64,000 bases of DNA from positions 1 through 64,000 of the forward strand of contig JABLXR010000027.1 of assembly GCA_013178015.1 (NCBI GenBank), in the 5' to 3' direction. This document shows, piece by piece, positions 24,485-33,421 of this stretch. The translations under genes were made by a program, and so were the position numbers. The notes under the pieces are model-generated. The model made no database searches, had not been told where the DNA came from, and saw only the letters and a program-made list of their open reading frames with translations. Each line of letters starts with the position of its first letter. Position 1 is the first letter of the stretch. This DNA is from Anaerolineae bacterium. GTDB taxonomy: Bacteria; Chloroflexota; Anaerolineae; DRVO01.

Positions 24485-26707
24485 ATGGAAGCTCCGGAGT
24501 CCATCGAACGGCTCAGTCTCTCCCGCGTGAGCGCCCTCAACGAGGACGAGATCAGGCGTTCGACGCTGCACGGGCTACTGGCGCTCTCGGGCGCCTCGGT
24601 GCTCGCTTCCTGGTGGGTGCTGGCCAACGCCGACCGGCTCGATCTTCCTCACTTGCTGACCAGCATTGCCCTGGCGTTGTGCCTCGTTCCCCTGGCCTTC
24701 CTCGCCCCCCGGCGGCCTCGGCTCACGGCGCTGCTCTTCCTGGCTGCCCTGAACCTGGCCTGCCTGGCGCTGGTCGGGCCGGCCGGCGTGGTCGAAGTGG
24801 GGTACCTCCTTGCCCTCTCGCCCGTGGCGGCGGGAGCCCTGCTGCGCCCCGGGGCTGCCCCGCCCGTGGCACTGATGGACGCGGCCCTCTTCCACCTCCT
24901 GGCTCCTTCGGGGACGGCTCTGCCCGTTGCCCTGATCTTGCTGAATGGCCTGGCGGCCTGGGTGGTGCTGCGCCCCCTCCACCACCTGCTGGAGTGGGCC
25001 TGGCGTCAGAGCGTGGAGTCCGTGTCCCTGGCGGAGCAGCTACGGGACCAACGAGGCAAGCTCAACCGCACCATCAAGGACCTGGACGTCTCCTATCAGC
25101 TCCTGCAGGAGACCAACCGTGAACTGGCTCAGGCTCGCCACGAGGCCGAGATGCTCCGCGACCTGCGCACCCGCTTCGCCACCAACCTCAGCCACGAGTT
25201 GCGCACCCCCCTGAACATAATCCTGGGTTTCAGCGACCTGATCTACCGCAAGCCTCAGCTCTATGGCTACCCGGGCTGGAAGGAGGCTCTACGACGGGAC
25301 CTGGCCGAGCTGCAGCGAAACGCGGGTTACCTGTCGGAACTGGTCAACGACGTGGTGGATCTGGCCCGAGTGGACGCGCTCACCATGCCCGTCCGGCGAG
25401 AGGAGTGCGACCTAGGCCGCCTCATCGGGGACGTCGTCGCCACCGTGGGCAGTCTGGCTCGCGATCGTCATCTCCAACTGGAAGCCTTCTGTGCGCCCGA
25501 CGTGCCCGACGTCTACGTGGACCCTGTCCGCATCCGTCAGGTAGTCTTCAACCTGCTCACCAACGCCATCCGCTTCACCAGACGAGGGTCAGTAGCGATC
25601 AGGGCGGAGGTCAGCGGCGCGGAAGTGGTGGTTTCGGTCACCGACTCTGGGCGCGGCATACCCCAGGATGAGCTCCAGACGATCTTCGACGAGTTCTACC
25701 AGGTGGGCCGCTCGCGCAGCGATCCAGACGTGGGCAAGGGGTTGGGGCTGGCCATCGCCAAGAGGTTCGTCCAGCTCCATGGCGGTCGCATCTGGGCGGA
25801 GAGCGAGCTAGGCAAGGGTTCCAGATTCTGCTTCACCTTGCCGCTGGAAGAGCGCAGCTACGCCCGTTCCCGGCTCGGGCCAGTGCCCTACCTGCCCCGG
25901 CCCCGCCACAAGCCTAGGGTAGCGGTGGTCGATGCGGACGGCTCCATCACTCCCTACCTGAGCCGCCGCCTCAGCGACTACGAACTGCTGCGGGTATCCT
26001 GTCCGGACGAGGTAGTGGCGCCCGGCGGCCTGGTCGCGGTGGTGGCCAGCCATACCTCCAACGGCGGCCTGGGGGAAGGCCTGGCGGAGCGACTGGCCGA
26101 CTCCGTCGCGCTGATCGAGTGTACCCTGCCCAGTACGGACTGGATCTTCCACGGTCAGGAGTTGGCGGGGGTCCTCACCAAACCTGTCTCAGCAGAGACC
26201 CTGGGCGAGGCCGTGGCTCGAGCTCTGGGGCCAAGGGACACCACCGCCCGCATCGTGGTGGTGGATGATGACCGGGGGTTCGCGCAGTTGGTGGCTCGCA
26301 TGTTGCAGTCCACCTGGGCAGGGACCGTCGAGGTAATTCCGGCCTACAACGGGCGAGATGGCTTGGCTCGCATCTCCCGAGAGAAGCCGGACCTGGTGTT
26401 GCTGGACCTAGTCATCCCGGAGTTGACAGGCTTCGAGGTGCTGGCTGCCATGCGCAGCGATCCCGAACTGGAGGCCATCCCCGTGTTGGCGGTCACAGCA
26501 GCCACCCCGGGCGAGGACGAGGTCTCCGTTGAAGGGGCGTGGTTCTCGGTGCGGCGGCGCGGCGGATTCCGGCCTGGGGAGATGCTGGCCCTGCTGGAGA
26601 GCGCCCTCAGCGTGACCGCGCACGGTGCGGTGGAGTCCCTCAAGCCGGACGCGCCAGGCAGCGCCGCAAGGCGGCCAGGAACTCCCCCTGGGAGACCGGC
26701 TTGGTGA
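24485..26707 (+). CDS. membrane-bound hybrid histidine kinase with two receiver-like domains
   Basis: A 740-residue sensor kinase. Residues about 25-165 form five or six hydrophobic segments without a large extracellular domain; a coiled coil follows (about 175-225). HisKA carries the phospho-His in [12 protein letters not shown] (His237). The ATPase domain has [16 protein letters not shown] and GKGLGLAI. A degenerate receiver (about 480-580, [12 protein letters not shown]) precedes a complete one ([10 protein letters not shown] and [13 protein letters not shown]). The ATG at 24485 has a GAGGGG nearby; longer forms from 24368 are possible. Its 3' end overlaps the convergent response-regulator gene by 68 bases. 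Confidence 0.9.
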   Translation: MEAPESIERLSLSRVSALNEDEIRRSTLHGLLALSGASVLASWWVLANADRLDLPHLLTSIALALCLVPLAFLAPRRPRLTALLFLAALNLACLALVGPAGVVEVGYLLALSPVAAGALLRPGAAPPVALMDAALFHLLAPSGTALPVALILLNGLAAWVVLRPLHHLLEWAWRQSVESVSLAEQLRDQRGKLNRTIKDLDVSYQLLQETNRELAQARHEAEMLRDLRTRFATNLSHELRTPLNIILGFSDLIYRKPQLYGYPGWKEALRRDLAELQRNAGYLSELVNDVVDLARVDALTMPVRREECDLGRLIGDVVATVGSLARDRHLQLEAFCAPDVPDVYVDPVRIRQVVFNLLTNAIRFTRRGSVAIRAEVSGAEVVVSVTDSGRGIPQDELQTIFDEFYQVGRSRSDPDVGKGLGLAIAKRFVQLHGGRIWAESELGKGSRFCFTLPLEERSYARSRLGPVPYLPRPRHKPRVAVVDADGSITPYLSRRLSDYELLRVSCPDEVVAPGGLVAVVASHTSNGGLGEGLAERLADSVALIECTLPSTDWIFHGQELAGVLTKPVSAETLGEAVARALGPRDTTARIVVVDDDRGFAQLVARMLQSTWAGTVEVIPAYNGRDGLARISREKPDLVLLDLVIPELTGFEVLAAMRSDPELEAIPVLAVTAATPGEDEVSVEGAWFSVRRRGGFRPGEMLALLESALSVTAHGAVESLKPDAPGSAARRPGTPPGRPAW

Positions 26708-27827
26708 GGTAGGCCTTGGCGCCCAGAGCCTCGGCCAGCTCCGGGTCTTCCACAATGGAACAGATGAGTACCGGGATATGCCGGGTCCGGTCGTCGGCGT
26801 GCAGGCTCTGGAGTAGGCTCCAGCCATCCAGCTTGGGCATCATTACGTCCAGCACGATAACGTCGGGCCGAGCCCTTCGGGCAACCTCACAGGCCACTCG
26901 CGGATCGCTGACGCTCTGGAGCTGCCAGCTGCGGGAAGAAAGGTAGCGCCGATAGAGCTCTACCGCGCCCGGGTTGTCCTCCACCACCAGAACCGACACC
27001 GGGGTACCCGTCTCCAGCGACAGGGTCACGTGGACGTGGCCGTCGCTCTCGGACCAGTCACAGAGCATGCCCTGAGAAGCGGCGATGCGCTGAGCATCCA
27101 GCAGACGTCGCTCCTGGGAGCCTTTGAGGCTTCCGGCGAATCGCACCCGCACCTGCACTCTGGATTCCTCGCCAGCATCGACCGACATCTCCACCCGGGA
27201 TCCGGCGGCCTGCACTGCCGAGCTGAGCAACTGCACCAGCACCTGCCGCAGTATGGAGCGGTCGGCCAGGGCCAGGACCGGTTCCCCGCCCGGAAGCTCC
27301 TGCAAGCTAACGCCGGTTCGCACCGCCAAGGGCCGTACCACTGAAGCCGCCTCCGCCAGCAATTCCCGTAGGTCCACGAGGACAGGATCGCTGGCCAGGG
27401 CGGTCAGCTCGTCGCTGAGGAAGTCGTGCCTGCCGGGCTCTGCAGGCGTCTCCAGCCCTGCCCGGGCCCAGGAGGAGAGCAGCTCCGCCAGGTCTGCCTC
27501 TGCTTCCTCCAGGTCACGATATATCTGCCGGCGGCCGATGGAGAGCTCGCCCTCCATGCGCTCGATGCTCATGCCTTCCACGTAGCGCAGGGTGAGTACG
27601 TCGTAACTGCGGGACTCAAGCGCGCCGAAGGGGACCCGTCGCGGGGGACGAAGGGCCTCGATCGCCTCCAGCAGCGTTGAGCGAGCGGTCTCGGCGCGCT
27701 CGTCCACCGGCTGGATGGCCGCCACGCTGGGGAACCGGGCCACCAGGCCCGCCTGGGCCAGCCGAACGTTGTCGTACAGGCACTCCAGGGCCTCGTGAAC
27801 GGCCTCCCGGTCCAGAAGCAACCCCAA
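26640..27827 (-). CDS. atypical response regulator: HTH + ATPase-like region + C-terminal receiver
   Basis: A 395-residue protein with an unusual order. Residues about 60-130 resemble a sigma-70 region 4-type helix-turn-helix ([31 protein letters not shown]). Residues about 150-265 look like a degenerate histidine-kinase ATPase domain ([15 protein letters not shown]). Residues about 275-395 are an intact receiver ([27 protein letters not shown]). Receivers normally come first in transcription factors, so this may be a kinase relic fused to a DNA-binding module. It faces the hybrid kinase with overlapping 3' ends, suggesting a shared signalling pathway. Confidence 0.8.
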   Translation of the reverse strand: MGLLLDREAVHEALECLYDNVRLAQAGLVARFPSVAAIQPVDERAETARSTLLEAIEALRPPRRVPFGALESRSYDVLTLRYVEGMSIERMEGELSIGRRQIYRDLEEAEADLAELLSSWARAGLETPAEPGRHDFLSDELTALASDPVLVDLRELLAEAASVVRPLAVRTGVSLQELPGGEPVLALADRSILRQVLVQLLSSAVQAAGSRVEMSVDAGEESRVQVRVRFAGSLKGSQERRLLDAQRIAASQGMLCDWSESDGHVHVTLSLETGTPVSVLVVEDNPGAVELYRRYLSSRSWQLQSVSDPRVACEVARRARPDVIVLDVMMPKLDGWSLLQSLHADDRTRHIPVLICSIVEDPELAEALGAKAYLTKPVSQGEFLAALRRCLARPA

Positions 27828-28408
27828 TGCCCCCTATCCGTGCATCGCTACGTCCATTGTGACGAGCGACGCTCCCATCCGCAACCCCGGGCCCAAGGCG
27901 CAGAGAAGCCCGCCGGTGGCCAAGACCCGGCCTTTAGGGATGGCAATTGGGCCGGCAACTCCCGAGGAGTTCGCGCCCCCACGCGCAGAAGAGCCCCGAC
28001 AGCACAAGCGCCCGTGCGGGAGTCACCGTGCCTGGAGGCGCGGACGGCTCAAGCAAGGAGCCAATCACCCCCGGGGAGTTCGCGCGCCTACGCACGAAGG
28101 GGTCCTGAGCGGAGCCACCGGCCAACACTCATCCCCTCCATCGTGAGCCCGTACAGCGCCGCGCTACCATGGGAGGCGCCGACCCGGTGTGCTATGCTTG
28201 GCCCACTTCAGACCCGCGCTCGGGGAGAGACGATCGTCCCGCGTTCTGCCGGCCAGGACATCGCCTGTCTCATCGCCTCGTCGCCCCTGGGCGATCTCGT
28301 GCGCGGGCGCATCCAGGTGCATCAGCGGATGCTGTTCACTTACGCGCGCTACCACAACCGACGCCGAGGGTGAGCAGGTCCCCGGCGCACTAACCCATGG
28401 AGGAAGGC
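27828..28408. other. intergenic region with a diverged short repeat
   Basis: Two related segments, 27960-27990 and 28070-28100, share the words ggagttcgcgc, cacgc and gaag in the same order, 110 bases apart. Open frames through the region have atypical composition and no domain. The right end must contain the promoter of the hydrolase gene. Confidence 0.35.
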
Positions 28409-29320
28409 ATGACTGCGAACACCCAATCCCGAAGAGAGCACCTCTATTCCCTCCTAGGGCCCCTGCCCGAGCGGGACCGTCCGGTGGCGGCGGATATCGT
28501 ACGGGTGGAGGAGCGGGACGGCTACCGCCTGGAAACCCTAGTGCTCGACCTCAACGGGCTCGAGCCGGTGCCCGCCTACTTCGTGAGGCCCCTGGAGAGG
28601 CAAGGTGGGGTGCCGGTCGTCCTGTACAACCACGCCCACGGCGGTGACTACGTCCTAGGCAAGGACGAGCTGCTACGGGGCCGGCCCAGCCTGCAGGACC
28701 CTCCCTATGGCGTCGCCCTGACCGAGGGGGGCTACGCTGCCCTGTGCATCGACGCCTGGAACTTCGGGGAGCGACGAGGTCGCACCGAATCGGAGCTGTT
28801 CAAGGAGATGCTCTGGCACGGCCGAGTCCTCTGGGGACACATGGTGTACGATAGCCTCAAGGCTCTGGACTACCTGGAGACGCGCGATGACGTGGACCGA
28901 TCGCGCATCGCCACGCTGGGGCTGTCCATGGGCAGCACCATGGCCTGGTGGGTAGCGGCCCTGGACGAGCGGGTGAAAGTGTGCGTGGACCTCTGCTGCC
29001 TGACCGACTTCCACGCCCTGATCCAGAACCGTGGACTCGACGGCCACGGCATCTACTACTATGTGCCCGGGCTCTTGGAGCACTTCGACACGGCGGCCAT
29101 CAACGAGCTGATCGTCCCCCGGGCCCACCTGGCCCTGGCAGGTGTATTCGATCGGCTGACGCCACCGGAGGGCCTGGACCGGGTGGATGCCCACCTGCAG
29201 AGAGCCTACGCCGAGGCAAGCGTTCCCGAGCGGTGGAAGCTCCGGCGATACAACACCGGGCACTTCGAGACGGCACACGGCCGGCGGGAAGTCTTGGCGT
29301 TCCTGCAGCATTGGCTGTAG
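28409..29320 (+). CDS. alpha/beta-hydrolase, acetyl-esterase/dienelactone-hydrolase-like
   Basis: A 303-residue serine hydrolase. The nucleophile elbow is GLSMGS (near 173-178), preceded by the oxyanion-type NHAHGG (near 74-79). The late Asp is probably in [11 protein letters not shown] and the His in NTGHFET. The layout matches bacterial esterases acting on acylated sugars or small esters. It has no signal peptide, so it is cytosolic. The ATG at 28409 has GGAGGAAG directly before it; an ATG at 28397 would add four residues. It appears to be monocistronic. Confidence 0.87.
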   Translation: MTANTQSRREHLYSLLGPLPERDRPVAADIVRVEERDGYRLETLVLDLNGLEPVPAYFVRPLERQGGVPVVLYNHAHGGDYVLGKDELLRGRPSLQDPPYGVALTEGGYAALCIDAWNFGERRGRTESELFKEMLWHGRVLWGHMVYDSLKALDYLETRDDVDRSRIATLGLSMGSTMAWWVAALDERVKVCVDLCCLTDFHALIQNRGLDGHGIYYYVPGLLEHFDTAAINELIVPRAHLALAGVFDRLTPPEGLDRVDAHLQRAYAEASVPERWKLRRYNTGHFETAHGRREVLAFLQHWL

Positions 29321-29372
29321 GCCGTGGGGCGGGCTCAGTGCTGAGATCCCAGAAAGGGAAAGAGGGGCACGC

Positions 29373-30028
29373 CTAGCCAAGAGTCGAGCGGCGGGCCAGC
29401 ACGGCGTCCACGGGCAGGCCGTAGAAAGACGTCTCCTGCACCGACTCAACCGCGAACCCTGCCCGCTGCAGCCATGTAGCCATGCCAACGGGGCGGCAAT
29501 CCAGGTAGCGGGGAGACGGCGGCGCCGGCCGGTGTAGAGGCGCTGAACCCTGCCAGCAGGCGAGCGCTCGGGCAGCGACACACCACGCAGGCGCCCCTCC
29601 GGCCGCAACACTCTTCGGCAGGCTGCCAGCACGGCTGGAATCTCTCCCTGCGTGAAGAGCTCGAGGACGAAGCTCATGAGGACCGCGTCGAAGGAGCTCC
29701 CCGAAAGCGGTGACTTCAGGACGTCGCCGCACAGATGAAGGGCGCTCAGCTCAGGCTCGCGGCCTCTGAGTCGCGTGTGGGCGCGGGAGCACATGCGATA
29801 GAAGACATCCAGGCCATAGACAGACCTGCCCTGCCCCGACCTGCGCATTGGCTCCGCCAGAGCCCGTCCTGCGCCCACCCGCAGTTCCAGCACCCGCTCT
29901 CCCAGCCGCGGAGGGAACTCGTCCAGGCCAGCCGAGATAGCGCTCCACTCCCAGAGAGCGGTCATGAGGCCGTACCAAGGGCTTAGCCGGTCGTAAGTGC
30001 GACTGGCGGTGTCTGTGGCGAGGAGCAC
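29373..30028 (-). pseudogene. class I SAM-dependent methyltransferase, frameshifted
   Basis: The 5' part (30028 to about 29520) encodes YDRLSPWYG, a motif I-like VLELRVGAGR, GLDVFYRMCSRA, and DAVLMSFVLELF with CRRVLRPEGR, a clear small-molecule methyltransferase of the UbiE/Pmt type. The remaining family C-terminus (PRYLDCRPVGMATWLQRAGF through VLARRSTLG) is in another frame and ends at 29373. The shift lies near 29505-29525, in a GC-rich run. In its own frame the 5' part runs on as an unrelated tail far into the hydrolase gene. Either a real pseudogene or an assembly indel; motif I is also off-consensus (Arg for Gly). Confidence 0.8.
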
Positions 30029-30054
30029 GACGCCGTAGGGCGAGCGCGGCTAGC

Positions 30055-32490
30055 TCACGCGGTAGCCGAGCCCAGCGCGTGGCCCGCTTGGGCGACTCCG
30101 TCGGCCTTACCGCGCAAGCGCAGGGAGTTTCCCACCACCAAGAGGCTGCTGGTAGCCATGGCCGCAGCGGCGATCACCGGGCTGATGAGGCCCAGCGCCG
30201 CTAGGGGCACCGCGAACACATTGTAGGCGAAGGCCCATCCCAGGTTCTGCTGGATTACCGCGCGGGTCTGGCGAGACACTTCAACGAACCATGGCACCAC
30301 GGCCAGGTTCGGTCGGGTGAGGACCAGGTCTGAGGTCTCGCCGGCAACGTCGGTTCCGCCGGCAGTGGTGATGCTGAGGTCGGCCTGCGCTAGCGCGGGG
30401 GCATCGTTCACGCCGTCGCCCACCATGGCCACCGTCTGGCCGGATCGCTGCCATTCGGCGATTCGGGCCGCCTTCTCCGTGGGCGAGCAACCCCCCTCGT
30501 AATCCTCCAGGCCCAGATCCTTGGCGATAGCCCTAGTTGTCCCGGGGCTGTCGCCGGAGAGCATCACCGGCTGGACCCCATGCGCGCGCAGGGACGCGAG
30601 GGCAGCCGGCGCCGTGGGGTTAGGTTGGTCGCGCAAGGCTATGAAGCCCTTCAGGCCATCACCGGAGCCAACCCACACCACCGTCTCTCCGCGCAACTTC
30701 CGTCCTTCCGCCTCCTGGGCCAAGTCGGAGCTAGAGTCGACACCAAGGAATCGGTCTGAGCCCACCAGCACTCTCCAGCCGGCTTCGGCACCGTTCGTCC
30801 GCACGCTCACTCCCATGCCCCTCACGATCCGCGGGTCCTCCGCCGACGGTGGGGGCGAAGGGGCGGCAGCCACGATCGCTCTTGCCACCGGATGCTCCGA
30901 GTACTGCTCCGCCGCTGCCGCCAGCGACAGCAACTCACTGCGGTCGATCCGGGCGGCCGGGACCACTGCCACGTCTGTGACCGACAGCCGGCCTTCGGTC
31001 AGGGTGCCCGTCTTGTCAAACACGATGCGCTGAACCCTTGCAGCCGTCTCGAGGGCCACCGGGTTGCGAACCAGGACTCCCGCTCGAGTGGTGCGGCCGA
31101 GGACGACCGCGAGAGCCAGTGGCGTAGCCAGGCCCAGAGCGCATGGGCAGGCCACCACGAGCACCGACACGGCTGCCAGGAGCGACCGGGCAGGCGCGTG
31201 CCCGGTGAGCCACCAGCCCACGAAGGTGAGCGCAGCCGCCCCCATGATCCCGAAGGCGAAGTAAGCGGAAGCTCGGTCCGCCAAGCGCTGGATGGGCGGC
31301 TTGATGGCCAGGGTTCTCTGCACAAGCTGCGCGATCTGAGCCAGGCGGCTCTCTGCCGGTGGCCTGATCACCCGACCGATGATGGCGGCATCAGTGACGA
31401 CGGTGCCCGCAAGCACCGAATCGCCGGGGCCACGTTCCACCGGGGCGGACTCGCCCGTTACCAGAGACTCGTCCAACGTGGCGTGGCCCTCCTCGATTGC
31501 GGTGTCAGCAGGCACACGCTCCCCCGGTTTGACCAGGATCCTGTCCCCGGGGGCAAGGGCGCTGGCACTGACCTGGTGCCACTCATTGTTCCAGGGGCGC
31601 CAGGCCTTCGCGGGCTGGAGGGACAGCAGCTCGCGGATGCCCTTGCGGGCCTCGGAGCCACCCACGGCCTCCAGGTAGCGGCCTAACATGACGAAAGTGG
31701 TGATCATGACCACGGAATCGAAATAGGCCTCGCCGCTGCCGGTCAGCGTGACGTAGACGCTGTAGGCGTACGCTGACAGCGTGCCCAGACTGACCAGGGT
31801 GTCCATGTTGGCGGTGTGGGCGCTGCGCAACATACCCCAGGCACCGCGCAGGAAGCTGCTCCCGCCGTAGAAGAGCGCCGGGGTGGCGAGCGCCCAGACC
31901 AGGTACTGCAGCGTCCGCACTTCAGGGTCGCTGAACCTGCCGGCGGCGTACAGGGGGTAGAGCTGCACCAGGTAGAGCAGCATCACCTGCATGCCGAAAG
32001 CGGCGGCAGTGATCAGTTGGAGAAGAGTGCGCTCCTGGGACATGGCAACGTGGTGCGACTGGGCGCTCGCCATCGGGGAGGCGTGGTAGCCCAGCCGCTC
32101 CAGGCTCTGCAGAACAGAAGCCAGATCTGCCCGGTCCGGGTCATAGTCGATGCGGCCTTGCTGACCGGAGAAGCTGATCTCAGCGCTTCTCACCCCTGGC
32201 TGGTGCCGGAGGACGCGCTCGGCCGCGACGGCGCACCCGGGACAGTGCATCCCCTGCACAGTGAAGTGAGCGGACCGCTCGTGCCCCTGGAGGGGTGCCG
32301 GCCGCAGCGCAGGCTCAGATGTGGGGTCTGCCAGCACCTGGTCCAGCATGTCGTTCGCCTGGGCCACTTCGTAGACCCGAGCGCAGCCCTGGCTATCGAA
32401 GTGCTCTTCCACCCCATTCAGTTCTCTGACGACAGGGCTACCCTCAATCACGCGGCCGCATAGGGCGCACCGCTCGTGCTCATTCGCCAC
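30055..32490 (-). CDS. ccoI: copper-translocating P1B-type ATPase (CcoI/FixI-like)
   Basis: An 811-residue heavy-metal P-type ATPase. It starts with a small Cys motif (CALCGRV, 8-11), then an HMA domain (GMHCPGCA, 80-87). Membrane helices follow, with the ion-site CPC (VACPCALGLATP), the phosphorylation site DKTGTLTEG, and GDGVNDAPAL. The CPC type transports Cu+. Being the last gene of a cbb3-type oxidase operon and carrying an extra N-terminal Cys cluster, it fits CcoI/FixI, which supplies copper for oxidase assembly rather than for detoxification. The symbol reflects context; CopA is the alternative. Confidence 0.88.
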   Translation of the reverse strand: MANEHERCALCGRVIEGSPVVRELNGVEEHFDSQGCARVYEVAQANDMLDQVLADPTSEPALRPAPLQGHERSAHFTVQGMHCPGCAVAAERVLRHQPGVRSAEISFSGQQGRIDYDPDRADLASVLQSLERLGYHASPMASAQSHHVAMSQERTLLQLITAAAFGMQVMLLYLVQLYPLYAAGRFSDPEVRTLQYLVWALATPALFYGGSSFLRGAWGMLRSAHTANMDTLVSLGTLSAYAYSVYVTLTGSGEAYFDSVVMITTFVMLGRYLEAVGGSEARKGIRELLSLQPAKAWRPWNNEWHQVSASALAPGDRILVKPGERVPADTAIEEGHATLDESLVTGESAPVERGPGDSVLAGTVVTDAAIIGRVIRPPAESRLAQIAQLVQRTLAIKPPIQRLADRASAYFAFGIMGAAALTFVGWWLTGHAPARSLLAAVSVLVVACPCALGLATPLALAVVLGRTTRAGVLVRNPVALETAARVQRIVFDKTGTLTEGRLSVTDVAVVPAARIDRSELLSLAAAAEQYSEHPVARAIVAAAPSPPPSAEDPRIVRGMGVSVRTNGAEAGWRVLVGSDRFLGVDSSSDLAQEAEGRKLRGETVVWVGSGDGLKGFIALRDQPNPTAPAALASLRAHGVQPVMLSGDSPGTTRAIAKDLGLEDYEGGCSPTEKAARIAEWQRSGQTVAMVGDGVNDAPALAQADLSITTAGGTDVAGETSDLVLTRPNLAVVPWFVEVSRQTRAVIQQNLGWAFAYNVFAVPLAALGLISPVIAAAAMATSSLLVVGNSLRLRGKADGVAQAGHALGSATA

Positions 32491-32527
32491 GTGAGATCAC
32501 CTCCGATGAACCCGCGTTCGCGGACCG

Positions 32528-32848
32528 TCAGCCCACCTCGGAGTAATCGTGGACAACCAGGTCCCCTTGAGAGAGGTGGGGCCCGAACTCCACGAGCACC
32601 TTGCCCTCGGCCAGGCCCGACTCCGCGTGAGCCAGCAGGTCCTCCCAGAGCTCCCACTGGCTCTGGAAGATCAGATGCTGGCGGTCGGGGATATCCACCG
32701 AGTAGAGGGCTCGAGCGGTGATAAAACCCGGCTGGCTGGGGAGAAGAGAACGAAGATAGGCTAGCACGCGCTCGAGTGCGGCGCCGATCTGCAACTCACT
32801 CATCTGCTCAGGCCCGATGTAGAAGCTCACTTGGTGAACGTAGGCCAT
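32528..32848 (-). CDS. small ABM-type (dimeric alpha-beta barrel) protein
   Basis: A 106-residue soluble protein with ferredoxin-like strand/helix spacing: HQVSFYIG, then PGFITARALYSVDIPDR, then LIFQSQWELWEDLLAHAES. This fits antibiotic biosynthesis monooxygenase-like domains, which include haem-binding and haem-degrading members. Function is not known. Its place inside a cytochrome oxidase assembly operon, 12 bases after the CcoP-N-like gene, hints at a link to haem or copper insertion. Confidence 0.65.
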   Translation of the reverse strand: MAYVHQVSFYIGPEQMSELQIGAALERVLAYLRSLLPSQPGFITARALYSVDIPDRQHLIFQSQWELWEDLLAHAESGLAEGKVLVEFGPHLSQGDLVVHDYSEVG

Positions 32849-32860
32849 GTCCTATCATCC

Positions 32861-33163
32861 TCATCTTGGCGTCCAATAGATCACAAGATAGGCCAACCAC
32901 CAGAGAATGATGCCGGGTAGAGCGATTCGCACTATCAGCGGCAACCCGCCTCCTGCCTCTTCAATCTCCCCGGCGAAGCTGTCGATGTAGCTGTCCGGCC
33001 GTACCTCTTCCGATTCGTCTTCGATGTCGCGATGGCCCCTGCTCCCCGGGAGGGCGCCTATCCGGTGCGGGATAGCCACGGCCACCGCGAAGATGATGAG
33101 AATGAGCGCTCCTCCGAAGGTGTAGGCCAGCTCCAGAGGCACGCGAAGCACATTCTGTGTCAC
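32861..33163 (-). CDS. small two-helix membrane protein, CcoP N-terminus-like
   Basis: A 100-residue protein with one helix near the N-terminus (LAYTFGGALILIIFAVAVAI) and one at the C-terminus (IVRIALPGIILWWLAYLVIYW), joined by an acidic segment (DIEDESEEVRPDSYIDSFAGEIEEAGG). The second half resembles the FixP/CcoP N-terminal region, a D-G-I-E-E-like stretch followed by a Trp-rich helix, but no cytochrome domain follows. A split CcoP, with its haem domains moved to the CcoO fusion upstream, is an attractive reading. CcoQ is an alternative. Confidence 0.6.
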   Translation of the reverse strand: MTQNVLRVPLELAYTFGGALILIIFAVAVAIPHRIGALPGSRGHRDIEDESEEVRPDSYIDSFAGEIEEAGGGLPLIVRIALPGIILWWLAYLVIYWTPR

Positions 33164-33233
33164 TGCTCACCTCCAAAAGAGACTGTCCAGGGTAGGGTGT
33201 AAGAGGCGGCGAGAGGATGCAGCACGCCACAGC

Positions 33234-33419
33234 CTACCCTCGATTCTCTGCAGTCTGTTTCTCGTCCCAGGGCTCTGGTTCCCTGTCTTCCAGCATCCGG
33301 TACTTGGGCTCCTCAATGTTCTTGAACTGACCTGTACGCCAGCCCCAGATGATGGAGGCGATCGCCGTGAGGATAACGAATGCCATCCAGGCGACGACAG
33401 TCCACAGACCGATGGGCAT
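33234..33419 (-). CDS. ccoS: CcoS-like cbb3 oxidase assembly protein
   Basis: A 61-residue protein with one N-terminal helix (WTVVAWMAFVILTAIASII) followed by WGWRTGQFKNIEEPKYRML. CcoS proteins have the same plan, a helix and then W-x(4)-GQF-D-D-L-E-x-P-x-x-R-I-L, and are needed for haem and copper insertion into cbb3 oxidases. It starts 2 bases after the CcoO-fusion stop. The family call depends on this single motif but is strongly supported by position. Confidence 0.75.
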   Translation of the reverse strand: MPIGLWTVVAWMAFVILTAIASIIWGWRTGQFKNIEEPKYRMLEDREPEPWDEKQTAENRG

Positions 33420-33421
33420 GG

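Noticed and set aside
27795-28373. Long plus-strand open frame between the regulator and hydrolase genes.
   Set aside because: Low-complexity Arg/Pro/Ala composition, no domain, and it overlaps the antisense of the regulator start; typical of high-GC non-coding frames.
28673-29372. Extension of the methyltransferase frame through the hydrolase gene on the opposite strand.
   Set aside because: Beyond the frameshift the translation is an antisense of the hydrolase and unlike any methyltransferase.
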